From positions 3,042,632 to 3,106,631 of the forward strand of contig NW_024037047.1 in assembly GCF_015706575.1 (NCBI RefSeq): a stretch of 64,000 nt of DNA, read 5' to 3'. This document shows positions 1-11,639 of the stretch, piece by piece (positions within the stretch are counted from its first letter, which is position 1; each line of letters begins with the position of its first letter). Below the pieces are notes generated by a model that did not search any database, had not been told where the DNA came from, and saw only the letters and a program-made list of their open reading frames with translations. The position numbers and the translations under genes were made by a program. Source of the stretch: Patiria miniata. Its lineage: Eukaryota > Echinodermata > Asteroidea > Valvatida > Asterinidae.

Positions 1-2148
1 GCAAGGGACGTCGGTCCAGAGTTGTGTTACATAGGCATCATGAAAGACTTTCAAGCAAGACGGCCAAATTTTATTGTGCAGTCACAGTTATTTTTGTGAA
101 AAGGTGTAATCATAAATAATGACAGGGGCATTGTAAGTTACAGGAGAACATTTTTTAATGAGTGTTGATGAATACTGATGAGAAATGGAGGGGTATGCCT
201 TTATGAATATTTTATTCTGAATTCTAAGAGTGGTTATGTAATTTGGTAATCAAAACATTTTTGGTTTATCAAATAAGTTTGCCAGTATAGGTCTACTGCA
301 GTGATGTTAGTTTTCACAGATTGACACAGTCTGCTTCGCCAGTATTTATCTGGTACTTATGTCATAATTATTCTTGGGTACAACTAAGGCAAGGGCACAA
401 ATATATCAATAAAAAGGGATGGAACTAAAACGTCAGAATAGAGTTATTATTTGCATAATATCATGACTTCTAAATATGAAATTATGGCTAGAAGAAAAAT
501 GTGTTTTGAACGGGTGAGGAAAAGGAGCAGGAATCTTGCAGTTGTAACTGGAAAGAATAGGTGTGCCACGTCTTTGTCTTGAGTTGAGATTGTTGCTTTG
601 GGTACTGGTTGGAGCATGGTTGGAGCTTGTTGGAGCTGGTCGTGTGATGTGGTTGTCAGGGAGTCCTGTGTAAAGGAGTAACAAAAAAAATAACGACTAA
701 GGTGAACAAAACTTGTAAAAAGAAATCGACTAACAATAGCTACATATATTAAAATGAAAGACATTCAGGTGTCGCTATACCCCATTTATGCAGAATGTAC
801 TACTGTAGTACCAACCAAACATGCCAAACAACGAAACATTGGCTTGAGGTTCAAACTTTGTTGTAGTCTGAAGTTTTTAATTTTTGGAGTCAGTCATTTA
901 AGTTGGTTATTAATCTTTGATTTGCAGTAAATTAATTTTGTTTTGCCTTTGAAGATAATTTGTTAAGGAAGTTTTTTCTATGACTGCCCTGTTCTAAGAT
1001 CTCCGCAAAAATTTAGTTTGCATCATTTTTATGTTCTTTTCGTGGCCTATAAAAATTATAACCCTTGAATCAGATAGGATACGTGCTGGATTCCCCCATA
1101 CTGTGTGTTGCCCTTCTGTTTATTCCAAGGATTTGCATACCTTACATTCCTTTCTTCAGCCTCATAGCGCTGTACAGTTTCTGAGGTTTGTGAGGCGTTA
1201 ATCCCCTGCAACACAGGAGGATACTTTTCTTATTAAAAATACTCAGTGCATGCTCTATGCATACTAGTGAGCTAGAAGAAAACATATTTTCTTATTTTGT
1301 ATTCTTTGGGACATCATTGTCTGGAATGTTCTTTTATGTAAGAAAGTTGTCAAGATTAGCGGTGGTCCTACATAATATATTTCTTCTTGTTTTGGCATGT
1401 TTTAATATTGAATTTCACTAATCATTTCTTTGATTAAGTTTCATTACTTTTTAACCCTGTACACGTAAATAAGAACCTTATTTGAAATGGCATTAATTTG
1501 TTTGTGATTCATTTGGAAAAGTTTGGGCAGAAATATAGATGCCAGATTCACAGAAGACAGATTCACAGAAGACAGAACCTTATGAAATGCGTGTGATTTG
1601 GAAAAGTTTACTTGAGTAAAACTAAGATATTGTCGATGTCCGAGGCCCGAATGGCATAAGTTTATTTGTGATTTGAAAAAAAATGTTTCTTTGAGTAAAA
1701 CCATACTATCAATGTCGGAGGCCTACGCGATTGAGCCATTTTCCCAAACAATGTGGAAACGGCAACATTGAAAATGTTTCTCATGATTTATGTCATCGTC
1801 AGTGTCGTTAGAAAGAATGACTACAATATATTTCCAAAATGAGAGAACCGTATGTCATATTATAAATTGGACTTACCGTTGAAAGAGAAAATTGTTGCAT
1901 CAAACGCCCATCAAACGACCATCACCATATGCTGTGCAGAGGAAGTGTGCGGCAAAAGGGATTACGGTACGCAACGTACGTGGCACTTCATTCACCTCCA
2001 TCGCGCAGTTTGAACCGACCATAATGTGCATATGTTTGTTGAGACGTTCACATTTCAGGATGAAGACATTCAAGCTGCATGTTCAGTACTTACATTTATG
2101 TTCGGTATATGCAAGAACTTCCGTGAGCAGGATCAATCGTTCCTAAAG
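1..2148. other. Non-coding flank of unit 1, nothing assigned
   Basis: AT-rich sequence with no long ORF and no recognisable Ig, signal-peptide or transposon domain. It does not visibly resemble the DNA upstream of units 2 and 3, so it is not an ordinary unit spacer. A 16-base tandem duplication (agattcacagaagac type) sits at about 1550-1576. A minus-strand T/S/Q-rich open stretch at 550-663 follows an acceptor-like sequence, but I could not join it to any exon. Confidence 0.5.
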
Positions 2149-2665
2149 CCCCTGTCACACCTTTGCGTATCCTAATTCCTTATGAGTTCCTTATCAAAAA
2201 AATTCAATACGCAGCCGTACGCTCAATTAACGTCGAAATGTTTTGAACACTTTGACTTATGTGCGACGCACATCTAGCGTACAAGTAACGAATTCAGCGC
2301 ATCCATTTCGTATGAGATGCGTATGAGTTGCGTATGCAGTGCACAACATTATTTTTCGGGCTGCAAATAGATCAGTATGCAGTGCGCATGCAGAGCGTAT
2401 TCCAAAAAAACCCCCCAAAAACCCGCATGCTTGACGCACTTCTGAGCGAATTCCCGCCGCATTAAGCCCCAGTCACACTTTTGCGTATCCCAATTCCTCA
2501 TGAGTTCCTTATCGAACATTTTCAATACAAAGCCGTACGATCAAAAACGTCGAATTTTTTTGATTACTTTGACTTATGTTTGACGCACATCTAGCGAACA
2601 AGTAACGAATTCAGCGCATCTACTGCGTATGAGATGCGTATGAGTTGCGTATGCAGTGCGCAAGT
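2149..2665. repeat. Direct repeat pair, about 317-base period, CGTATG-rich
   Basis: Two copies start with nearly the same sequence (cccctgtcacacctttgcg at 2149 and ccccagtcacacttttgcg at 2466). Their second halves also match (gacgcacatctagcg, then runs of gtatgagatgcgtatgagttgcg). The CGTATG-rich composition continues to about 3080. This block sits exactly where the paralogous intron of the receptor family stops matching, so it is probably an insertion that displaced or replaced the 5' end of unit 1. Confidence 0.65.
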
Positions 2666-3650
2666 TCGCTATCTGTGCGTTTCTCATAAGTACAATGCGC
2701 TCGCAGGACGAGCGGTACTAATTCGTGCAATACGTCGGCATGCGATATGAGTTCGTTCAGCATGCGTTGTATCTGCGCTGCAAGTACGCTATGTATACGT
2801 CCAATATAGGAGGTCAGCGTATTACCGCCTATGAACGGCTTATCCCCCATGAACACATAGCGTTCTCGTACCGCGCTCAACCGATGCGGGACCGATACGC
2901 TGCGTATTTATAACTTATGACCTGCGTAACAGCGTACGCAGCGTAGTTTTGTGTATGCCCAAAACTATCCTGCGTACTGGGCCGCACCATGCGTAGGCCT
3001 GCGTACATAAAACTTACACAAAATGATAGAGATGCATATGAGGTGAGTATTGTGCGTACGACTGAGTATGAAAACCGACATGTTCGCGCGGGACAATAAA
3101 TGGCCACCGTTAGAATTTCTTATCAGGCTGATCTGCAAATAAATGTACCACGTAACTCAGGGGCCCAAAGGCAAGACGGCGCGGCCCAATTAGTCCGATG
3201 GAATATCGAGGAAAAAAATCGTCCCAAAAAACACGCAACCCTCAATCTAATACTATACATGTCAACGATTGTTTTTTTAAAGTCCAGTCCATCAACTCTC
3301 TTCCTCACCCGAAGCACAAACACACGAATTTTCGCGACAATTTTCGCGACAATTCAGGACAAAATGGCGCTGCCCGCACGCAAGGGAATCATGGGAAAAA
3401 GGGTGGAAATAGCCGGGCCCCGTTCGGCATCCCCCGCGGCAAACTGGCGCAGGCGGGACGGGAGACCGGTGGGGAAATGCCAGCGCCCAGTTACCTAATC
3501 CAATTATTTTCGTGATCATAGTATAGTAGAATCACAGGACATATATTTACATACTCACGCGTACACAGTTTACGGGTGACACGGCTGCCGATTCATTTGC
3601 GACTTTTGTCTTGCCGGATCTCTTAAATTGCGACCATTGTCATTTTACAG

Positions 3651-3986
3651 AAACGAATGTCCAAGATGTTTTCTTTGATGCCAACAATCAAGGGAACTTC
3701 CAACTCGGCTTGTGGCACCGCATTCCTTGTCGATCCTATCGTTCCGGGGAGAACCTGCTCGCCATATACTGGTTCCGGGGACAGAGCGTTTCCGACCCCA
3801 ACAGAGTAGTCGTTAACAGTTACGCTAACAACAAATACTTTCCAATCAGCGATCGATACACATATTCGTCAGAGTTTAGTCTCGTCGTCAAGGATGTCAT
3901 AGAGAGCGATGCAGGGAGATACATTTGTCAGGTTGTGCCGCGTTCTACGAGTGCGAGGGATGACAAGACGGACATGCAGGTTATCG
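3651..3986 (+). CDS. Unit 1 exon: Ig-like domain 1
   Basis: Acceptor cattgtcattttacag and donor g/gtaaga give a phase 1-1 exon of 112 codons. Ig hallmarks are the first Cys (HRIPCRS), the core Trp (IYWF) and D-A-G-R-Y-I-C. Open frame continues upstream, but the conserved acceptor and matching phase favour this start. Its 3' end (VVPRSTSARDD) is identical to unit 3 and unlike unit 2. Confidence 0.85.
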
Positions 3987-6900
3987 GTAAGAAACTTCTA
4001 CATGAACATCTAGTCTGTCAGTAAATAAATCACGAAATACACAGACACTATTTATTAATAGTAAGTGTTTGGCTGCGTACTCCATGTGAGAAAAAAAGTA
4101 ATAAAACAAACATGTGTGTTGCTATCGGGAGAACCTAGTATGGTTCACTGACATGGCAATTCACTGACACCCTGACGTCTAAATTGTATGTCACCGGGCT
4201 AAACATAAACATGATGACACTATTTCAAAGCTCGGCATCACTTATTAAGTGCAAATTCTACTGTTGAAAACATTCTGTGCGTCAAGTTTTGTCATGATAC
4301 TGTCTTTTACTGAAAAACCCCTATGAAGGATTAAAAGCATAAAATTAGCCATAGCAAACCTTAAGTGTCTTCTGACTTTTTATGCTGAAGCAATGTGAAA
4401 CTGAAGTTACTGTCTTGAATAACGCTTTAGTTTTGCTCAAGAATATGTACATTTGCATTAGCATAAAAACAACCAAACATCTTTCAAATGGTAATGTGAA
4501 GTTTACAATGTCACTGAAATGGAAGACAAAGATTTAAGCAATATATCACAGTCATTGCACCGGCTTTTTAAAAATTATCATCGGGTCAGTTGTCTGCACC
4601 ATATAGCCCTCTGCACACAAGCTAAAAAGCATGTACGTGATGACATTATTGATAAATAATAGGAGATGAGGCAAAAACATATAACAGAGCAGACGTCACA
4701 AGCCTAAGCAATGAGTCAATGTTGTGGTCATGTTGAATTCTGCTAAATGTAGATTTTCTAATTTATCTCGCCCGTTGGTTGAAAACATGTACGTTAGGGG
4801 AGGCTTAATACTACTACTACTACTTTTTTTTTTTTTTTTTTTTTTTTTTTATAGAATACGACTTATTTATACCCATACTCCTCTTGTATATAACAGTTAA
4901 CTGTCAGAAGGTTTCAATTCTTTGACGTGATTTTAGGTGACACCTTTCCAGCCTGCACCACTCACGCATCATCGAATGTTACTTTTCAGCGAGGACGCAG
5001 ACAGACGATACAGTGTATTTGCGCGTCACAGGCACCAGATGCGAACATATCCGTAGTGTATTGGTCAACAGGAGAGGGCGTCACTATGGAGACACAGATC
5101 ATTGGTGCACGTTTCTCTGATGGGACCTTGGTTCAGTTCCAGGATGGCGCAGATTACAGTATTAATAGCGATTCTTCCCTCACAATCAACTTTTTGAGTG
5201 GAGTTAGTAATGCATCGCGTTTTTGGTGTCACGTCTTCATGGCAGATCTTCCAGAGCGCAACTGCTTCTTCGATGTTCATATTGAAGGTATGTCAATGTC
5301 ATAGTTCACATATAAAACCCCTATATATCAAAAAACAATCTACTCCAGTGGATTGCAACAAAGACAGCATTTCCCTCCTAACTTAGCGACTCACTCACCA
5401 ATAGACTGACTGACTGACTGACTCCCCGACTGAGTGACTCAGAGGCAGAGTAACTGAGTGAACTTAATGGCTGGATTACTTTTATGTCCAGCCTTATTTG
5501 TAGACATGATGTAGGAAAGGTCTTGTAATGAATAGCCAGTTGAATGAAATTGTGTGTGCTCTGAGACTAGTTTTGCTATGAGTGCCTTGTCCTGTTTTCT
5601 GTTTTTGTCTAGAGGAGAATCCCGCTGACTACCCTCTTCAAGCCTCGGCCACATCTTTCTACATTGAGGAGGGAAGAAATCAAACCATTCCCTGCATTGC
5701 ATGGTCGCCCGGTGATCACCTATGCATGGTACAATGGTTTATTGTCGCCCCCTCTTTGGGTCGAAATTTAATCCTCAATTACTCACTGTCGATTGATGGC
5801 ATTGACGCCCATCCTGGATTCGGTGTCGGTGATGGTTTTGGTCTGTCTATCAAATCCGTTAATGACACCCATACAGGAAGGTATGTGTGTATCCTGACAA
5901 GCAATTCCACACACGAGGTCGCAATCGACGTTCATGTATTCGGTACGTCATGCATTATTATGGTTTTGAACAATGCTTTTATGTTGATTGGCAAATACAT
6001 AACATTTGAATTATACTGTATTTTAAGTATTATAAACTTGTACAGTTTACTTTCATTTCATTTTTTTTAAAACTCATGACAGATTTGATTAAATAATCAA
6101 CTGAAGTATGTACGTTAATCACTTATAAGCGGTTTGTTTTCAAAACCCAGAGTTGTAAATTCAAGTTTAATGCACTACGGTTTGTTCTCATACATTCTTA
6201 AAACAGGTGACACATTTCCTCTGGATAACGGGACTGTCATCATGAATATCACTGTAACCTTTGACCCTTCTAAGATACAAGAACTAAAATGTCCCGCTGG
6301 TACAAATGCCATCGGGATGAATAAGTCAACAGTGTTCTGGTCGTATGGCCCGCCAAAAGCGACAACGACCACTATAATTGGTCGGCTATATCTACCAGGT
6401 GGCACTCCGGAGATGTCTCAGCTGGGACACAGCGGCTGCTTCGGCATAACATCTGCAGGAACTCTCCTCCTGAACAAGTGTCCCCGAGAATCTGACGTCA
6501 GATACTGGTGTCACGTCTTTCCCTACGGTAGTGTGTTGCAGAGATTCTACGTGGATGTTATCATCAAAAGTGAGTACAGAGGATTTCAAATTATTAATAC
6601 GAAAAATACTTTCATTTATCTATTGATATTAATTTGAAACATGATGTTATTTGAAGAATGAGTTTAATTGTTGCCTGCCAAGCAACTGCCAATCTCTTTT
6701 CTAAAAGACCCCTCGCACAGTGCGCCCTCTCTGAGGACCATGTAAAAACAGAGGGTGTACGCTTGTGGTTTACAGAGGAGCAAATACCGGTCCTATGGTA
6801 GGACGATATTTGGAAGGAGTCAATTTCACAATGTGTTGATTACAAAAACTAATTATTTGTAATTTATAACTGACAGGTGCCGACGAGCATATGCCTACAC

Positions 6901-9900
6901 TTGTTATAATCGTATGTGTCTGTTTATCTGCAATTTTCATCATGGCTGTTGGTTTGTGCTTGGTATGGAGATGTCGGAGACGCTGCTCAACTGGTGATGG
7001 GGAGCAAGGAAGCTACGAAATGGTTGATGAGACAGGTATGTGACTTTATTCTCCCTTAGTCGGTCATCTTTTTTGACAACAAGAATACGTTTATGATTAA
7101 GCCTAAAGGGGCTAGGGGCGGAATCCGCCCCCTCAAATTTTTCCGCGATAGCCTTTAATTTTTTTTCGCAACCCAAGCTTTGATGACTTTTTAGCCTCAA
7201 GCCTTGCACATCTTTTGACACCAAAACCATACAAATCGGACCAGGAGTTGTCGCGCGCAGCGAAAATTTTTCCGGCGAGTAGCGCCGTGAAAACTGAATT
7301 TTCAAATATACGTCGTGTACACAGACCAGAATTAGCAATCACACATATGAATGATTAATTAGCCATCATTCCAAAACCCTTTGACCTTCAGTCATGAAAT
7401 TTATTGGGTATGTTTATCAGGAGATGCTCTATGCATGTACCGAGTTTCAAAACTTTTCGTCACTGAATGACCGGATTTTAGGGGGGGGGCGGCTGAGAGA
7501 TGGTAAAAATAACCCGGCCCCTTTAGGGTTAATCCATGTGACATGACATCTCCAATAACGTATCGAATGGCTTCCTTCATCATGCAAACCTTGACATCTC
7601 ATCCTTGTTTAACGTGTGCAACTTGCGATTGACTCATGTTTCCCATATCCGAATATGAAAAACCTATCTAGTTTAAATTAAACTAATGCTGTTTGAATCA
7701 TTTTCTAAGGTTATCGTCTGGCCTTTAATGTCATGTATAATTTCCATTGATGAATTATAGAAATGTAAAACTTCATAAACGAATAATTATATCCAACCTA
7801 AGTTGCCTTGTTAAGCTTTGCCGTTGTTAAGCTTACTCATTTCCATTTATCTATCATTGTAATTTGATCCAGAATTGCAAATCCGAAGACTGGTAGAAGA
7901 AGTCAAAGAGTTTATATCACGGCTTACTACCGAGGACAGTGGTAACTTCGCTGCGACGGATGTTGTGTTTACACCGACAGAATTGTTTAGTATCTCGTAT
8001 ATCAAAGGTAGCTCTGTAAAATACAGATTACAGTCAATAAACGAAATATTTTGTGATGGCATATCTGAGTTGTCAGGTCATGTTCTTTTGCAGGGGAGAG
8101 GAGGGAGTGGTAAAACAATCATCTTCTATAGGATGGCTCTTGAATGGCTTATAGAGAGGCCTGATGCTGTTTTGCGGCACACAAAGCTGGTCTTTGTTTT
8201 ATCGTGCAGGGTCATTCTTAAAACAAGAAACATTGGGGAAGCAGTTTGGCATCAAATGCTTCAGAAGAAGTCAGCTTTGTCACCAAGATTAATTAACGAT
8301 TACTGTGTGGATCACCCAGGTGATGTGGTAATTCTTGTCGACGACTGCAATGGTGAAGCTGACGTCGAAGGTGTAATGAAAGTCCTAAAAGACCAGGGTC
8401 TTCTTGGATGCAAGGTTGTTATGGCAACAAGGCATGCTCAGTGGGGAAAGGGTGTATGTACAAACCGTGGGCCTAATTTACGGCACGTTATTACTAGCGG
8501 GTTTAAAGCAGGTGACATACAACAGTACGTTAAGAAGGTGTTGACTACCAAACAAGCAATAAGTGGCTCTGTAGACTCAAATGCTCATGCGAGTCTCTCT
8601 GAGTATTTGCGTGCAGATATCCTGCCGCCAATGCTTTCTTGCCTCCCGGGCATTCTTACCACTTTGTGTAAGTTGTCGGAGTGGACGAAGGGTGAAGCTT
8701 TCACAGATTTGCCAACCATGACCGATTTGTTTATTAGGTTAGTGCGATGCTTGTTTGACAAAAACCAACTCAGTACTAAACAGCGAGCAAGGGGTCAATT
8801 AGCGGTTAAACTTGGTAAGGTTGCCTTCTTGAAGATGTTTGACTGTTCTGAAAATACAGAGATATTTACCAAGTCTGATTTTGCTAATGAATCAGTAAAT
8901 GGGCAAAGTATCCTTGACATTGGTATGAAGTTGGGCCTTATCTGTTGTGATGAGGAGGTAGTCTTGGAGTCTGAAGCAAGTGAGGTCCTCTCGTCAAGGA
9001 AAGGTAGAAAGTGTTATGATACTGACAAATCAAAAAATGGAACAGAGGATGCGGAGTCGGCTCCGTTGCGATCTAAAATTGATGAAATCAAGTTTGCTTT
9101 GGCGGTCTTCCTTGAGTTCTGCGTTGGTATGTACATGTCACACCTGGCAAACAACTTTTCTACATGGATGAACAAATTCAAAGAAGTTGACGTTCTGAAG
9201 AATGTTGATAAGCTGTCCAACGTGTTTGCTTTTGCCAGTGGGAGAAGTTCAGTTGCTTGTTCTGCACTCGTAACTCATCTGGTCAACGAAATCACGTCTA
9301 AGAAACAATTGCAGAATCTTGCAGACATTTTGCAGTTGCAGAAATTGATCGAATTGTGCCTTCAACTGAACTTCGAAGGTAAATGCGGAGGTTCTTTGAA
9401 CAAGGAGTTTCGTACATTGTTTACGTTCAGTAGGGTACGTTTGATCGGAATTTCGAAACACAAGCTGCGGCTTCTGTCGTACCTGCTAAAAAATGCGGAG
9501 CAAGAGAGCACAGGTTCTGGTTTAAATCTGACGTCAGTTGAGCTGTTCCGGTTTGAGAACCATGACTGGGACGAGCTTCAGAAATACCTGGATGATTTCG
9601 CTGAAGGGTCCACCAAAGGTATCACATGCGAATACCTCGGCAACTTGAAGGAAATTCCAAAACAGTCGTGTCTGGAGGAGAAAATAAAATCATGTAATCA
9701 AAACCAGTCTCTGTTTCTCCGTCATGAGTCTGACGGTGCCACTGCTCTGTCCACCTTGGAGTCTGTTGCTCTCCATGATCTTAGAGAGTCACAGTATGGC
9801 AAATGTTTGATGTCACCATCGTCGGAAAAGTTGGTTTCCTCCCTCTCAGTTCTGAAAATGGTCGATACCATCGTTCTCATAGGCAGTATCCTGGGTTCTG

Positions 9901-10415
9901 GCGAAATTTGCAGTCTTGTCAACGTTTTTTGTCATCTGCCAAACCTGCAAAAATTAGACCTACGGCTAAATCAAGAGATTGACGATGCTGCATTCAGTAC
10001 AGTTGCATGTGCGCTGACGCACTGCAAATCTCTTCACGACCTCAGGATATCTCTTTTTAAGGTGACAGACGGGGGTTTCTCTCTGGTCAGGAAGATGATT
10101 GAGAAGGAAAGCGAGTTGGCATGGGGGAGGTTGGTGACGCTGTATCTGCTTCACTGCAACCCAAGTGATTCATTCGTGAAATTCCTGACGTCCATTCTGC
10201 AGTACCTTACGAAACTGAAAGTCCTTTACGTATCAGGTCGTGCAGGTCTTAAGGACAAAGTGTCTAAGTCTGTTCTTAAGAATTTTGAGAAGTGTGTGAG
10301 AGACTCCAAGCTGACTGAGCATGTTGAGAGACCTGTTATTGACAGGATGGAGTCATTAAAAGGAGCAATATCAAACGTTAAGATTCAACTGCAGTCAAGA
10401 GAGCATTCTTTGTAA
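3651..10415 (+). CDS. Ig-TM-NACHT receptor, unit 1 (5'-incomplete)
   Basis: Multi-exon gene for a predicted surface receptor with four Ig-like domains, a transmembrane helix and a cytoplasmic NACHT/LRR module. Exons: 3651-3986, 4937-5287, 5613-5942, 6207-6569, 6877-7035 and 7873-10415. All junctions are phase 1 and the reading frame is open from the first Ig exon to the stop at 10415. Units 2 and 3 begin with a signal-peptide exon 0.7-1.2 kb upstream of Ig1. Here homology to that intron stops at about 3530 and no such exon is visible down to base 1, so the start is either outside the window or lost. The acceptor of the last exon has shifted by 6 bases, in frame. The NACHT exon is about 20-30 codons shorter than in units 2 and 3. 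Whether the gene is expressed or a 5'-truncated pseudogene cannot be decided from this sequence. Confidence 0.8.
4826..4850. repeat. Poly-T tract
   Basis: A run of T preceded by CTA trinucleotides, in the Ig1-Ig2 intron of unit 1. A possible retroposon tail or simple slippage; no element body was recognised. Confidence 0.8.
4937..5287 (+). CDS. Unit 1 exon: Ig-like domain 2
   Basis: 117-codon phase 1-1 exon starting G-D-T-F-P-A-C. It has an Ig V-like pattern: Cys (QCIC), VYWS, then RFWCHVF. N-glycosylation sequons are present (NVT, NIS, NAS). Confidence 0.88.
5406..5461. repeat. Short GACTGACT seed repeat in intron Ig2-Ig3, unit 1
   Basis: A few GACT tetramers followed by ccccgactgagtgactcag. 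The same short block lies at 36715-36772 in unit 3. In unit 2 it has expanded into the long minisatellite at 21110-21808. Confidence 0.8.
5613..5942 (+). CDS. Unit 1 exon: Ig-like domain 3
   Basis: 110-codon phase 1-1 exon starting E-E-N-P-A-D-Y. The Ig pattern is TIPC, VQWF, then DTHTGRYVC. Closest to unit 3, with the same length. Confidence 0.88.
6207..6569 (+). CDS. Unit 1 exon: Ig-like domain 4
   Basis: 121-codon phase 1-1 exon starting G-D-T-F-P-L. Contains ELKC, VFWSYG, IIGRL and RYWCHVF. It shares the GDTFP start, the IIG motif and the R-[FY]-W-C-H-V-F end with Ig domain 2, so the two are related modules. Confidence 0.88.
6877..7035 (+). CDS. Unit 1 exon: transmembrane helix and juxtamembrane tail
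   Basis: 53-codon phase 1-1 exon. A hydrophobic stretch of about 23 residues (TLVIIVCVCLSAIF...) is followed by the basic stop-transfer RCRRRC and a short acidic tail containing GSYEMV. The tail leads directly into the NACHT exon. Confidence 0.88.
7095..7535. mobile_element. MITE in the last intron of unit 1
   Basis: Terminal inverted repeats gattaagcctaaaggggc (7095) and cggcccctttagggttaatc (right end, to about 7534) enclose a GC-rich non-coding body. Units 2 and 3 have no equivalent in this intron, so it inserted after duplication. The family was not identified. Confidence 0.65.
7873..10415 (+). CDS. Unit 1 exon: NACHT NTPase and LRR-like C-terminus
   Basis: A single 2543-base terminal exon. 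STAND NTPase features are a Walker A GRGGSGKT (8094-8117), a Walker B-like VVILVDDCN (core 8325-8345), a sensor-1-like VVMATR, and a winged-helix-like segment (LPGILTTLCKLSEW). The C-terminal third has weak leucine-rich repeats (LPNLQKLDLRLN...). No Death, CARD, PYD or TIR domain is present. The start follows atccag, because the acceptor used in unit 3 (taaatag) reads taatttg here. The new start is 6 bases downstream, in frame. A linker after the winged helix is shorter than in the other units. Confidence 0.9.
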
Positions 10416-10700
10416 AAGTACAATATATGCTACACATCAAAAGATGGACTTGTGATGATTCATAGTTGTCAAGAACAGTTTTACTATTATTGGGACACGC
10501 AGAGCAGCGCTAGTAAATTTCCCCACGCCGACCATAATGTATCCATTCATTTGGATGTTGGCCAATATGTCTAATCTTTTTTCAACCATTCAAATCCTGA
10601 TAGATTTTTCAACGATATGAAAAGTCAATGTGCATCAAAACCAGTTGGTCAATCTGCCAAGCTGTTATCAAAAACTCTTAATGAGTGCTAGGAGTGCAAT

Positions 10701-11310
10701 TGTGGGAATCCGCGCAATGTTGGTATTCCCACTTTGTCCGGCTGGGCAAAGTGGAAATTCCAATACTGGCTGGCAAAGTAGGACTACATCCAAAACTTAC
10801 ATATTGATTGTACGAAGGGATATTAAAATTGCCCATAGTTAAATATTCCTACATTGTGGTGCTACTGGACCTTGACGAATAATGGGAAATATACCGACAT
10901 TGTGCTACCCAGACAAAGTGGACATTTCAGTCAATTTCGGTTTAATTTGCTGTTGATTACCCATTGGTAATATTCTTACATTGCGCTGTTACTTTACCTG
11001 GGCAAAAGTGAATAATATATAACACATATAGCAAATAGCAGATTACATCACAATTGCCAGTAATTCCAACTTTGCCCAAATTCTGTAGTAGGGCAATGTG
11101 AGACTATTATCAAAGGGTACTTTGAAAAGTGCTTATTCATAACACAAGTTACATATGAACGAAATTCACAGGTTGCCCCGGCTCTGTAGGACTGAAATTT
11201 GGGAACATCATTCCAACTTTGCCACGCAGTGTTGGATTCCCAATTTGCCCTGGGCAAATTTCGAATTTACACAGACTCACACATTGTGCGTGACAATGTG
11301 CGTGACACAA
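10701..11310. mobile_element. Foldback MITE-like insertion downstream of unit 1
   Basis: Unit 2 reads straight through this point (ggagtgcaatgttgtcaccg near 26600). In unit 1 the two halves are separated by about 610 bases. The ends are imperfect inverted repeats: left gggcaaagtggaaattccaa then ggcaaagtagg; right, on the opposite strand, gggcaaattgggaatccaac then ggcaaagttgg. No coding capacity was seen. Confidence 0.7.
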
Positions 11311-11639
11311 TGTTGTCACCGTGGTTAGGGACAAGTTCCGGACAACTCACTGATGATAGACACTTCTTTGCACATACCCCTCACATCAAACGTCACATCT
11401 GATGACTGGTGTTAGTTCTTTTATATTACGCATGAGCACACACTTTGTACTATTAATTATTGTTCCCTTGGTAAGGGTGCACCGTGCTAGGAGTCTATTT
11501 GCTTTCTTTTTGTAGCGTTTACACGTAATTGGCGCTTGAGTAAAAGTGGGGAACCGTTATATTTTGACTACATTTTGATAATCCTTCCGTGCTTGGGCTC
11601 CCATGTGATGAATAAGCTTTCAGGTAGCCCAGGATGACG

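Noticed and set aside
433..764. Minus-strand open stretches with a T/S/Q-rich segment behind an acceptor-like cctttacacag
   Set aside because: No donor, no partner exon and no recognisable domain; composition alone is not enough to call an exon.
3100..3515. Overlapping ORFs of up to 132 codons on both strands
   Set aside because: They lie in repeat-like DNA, show no domain, and shadow each other in several frames.
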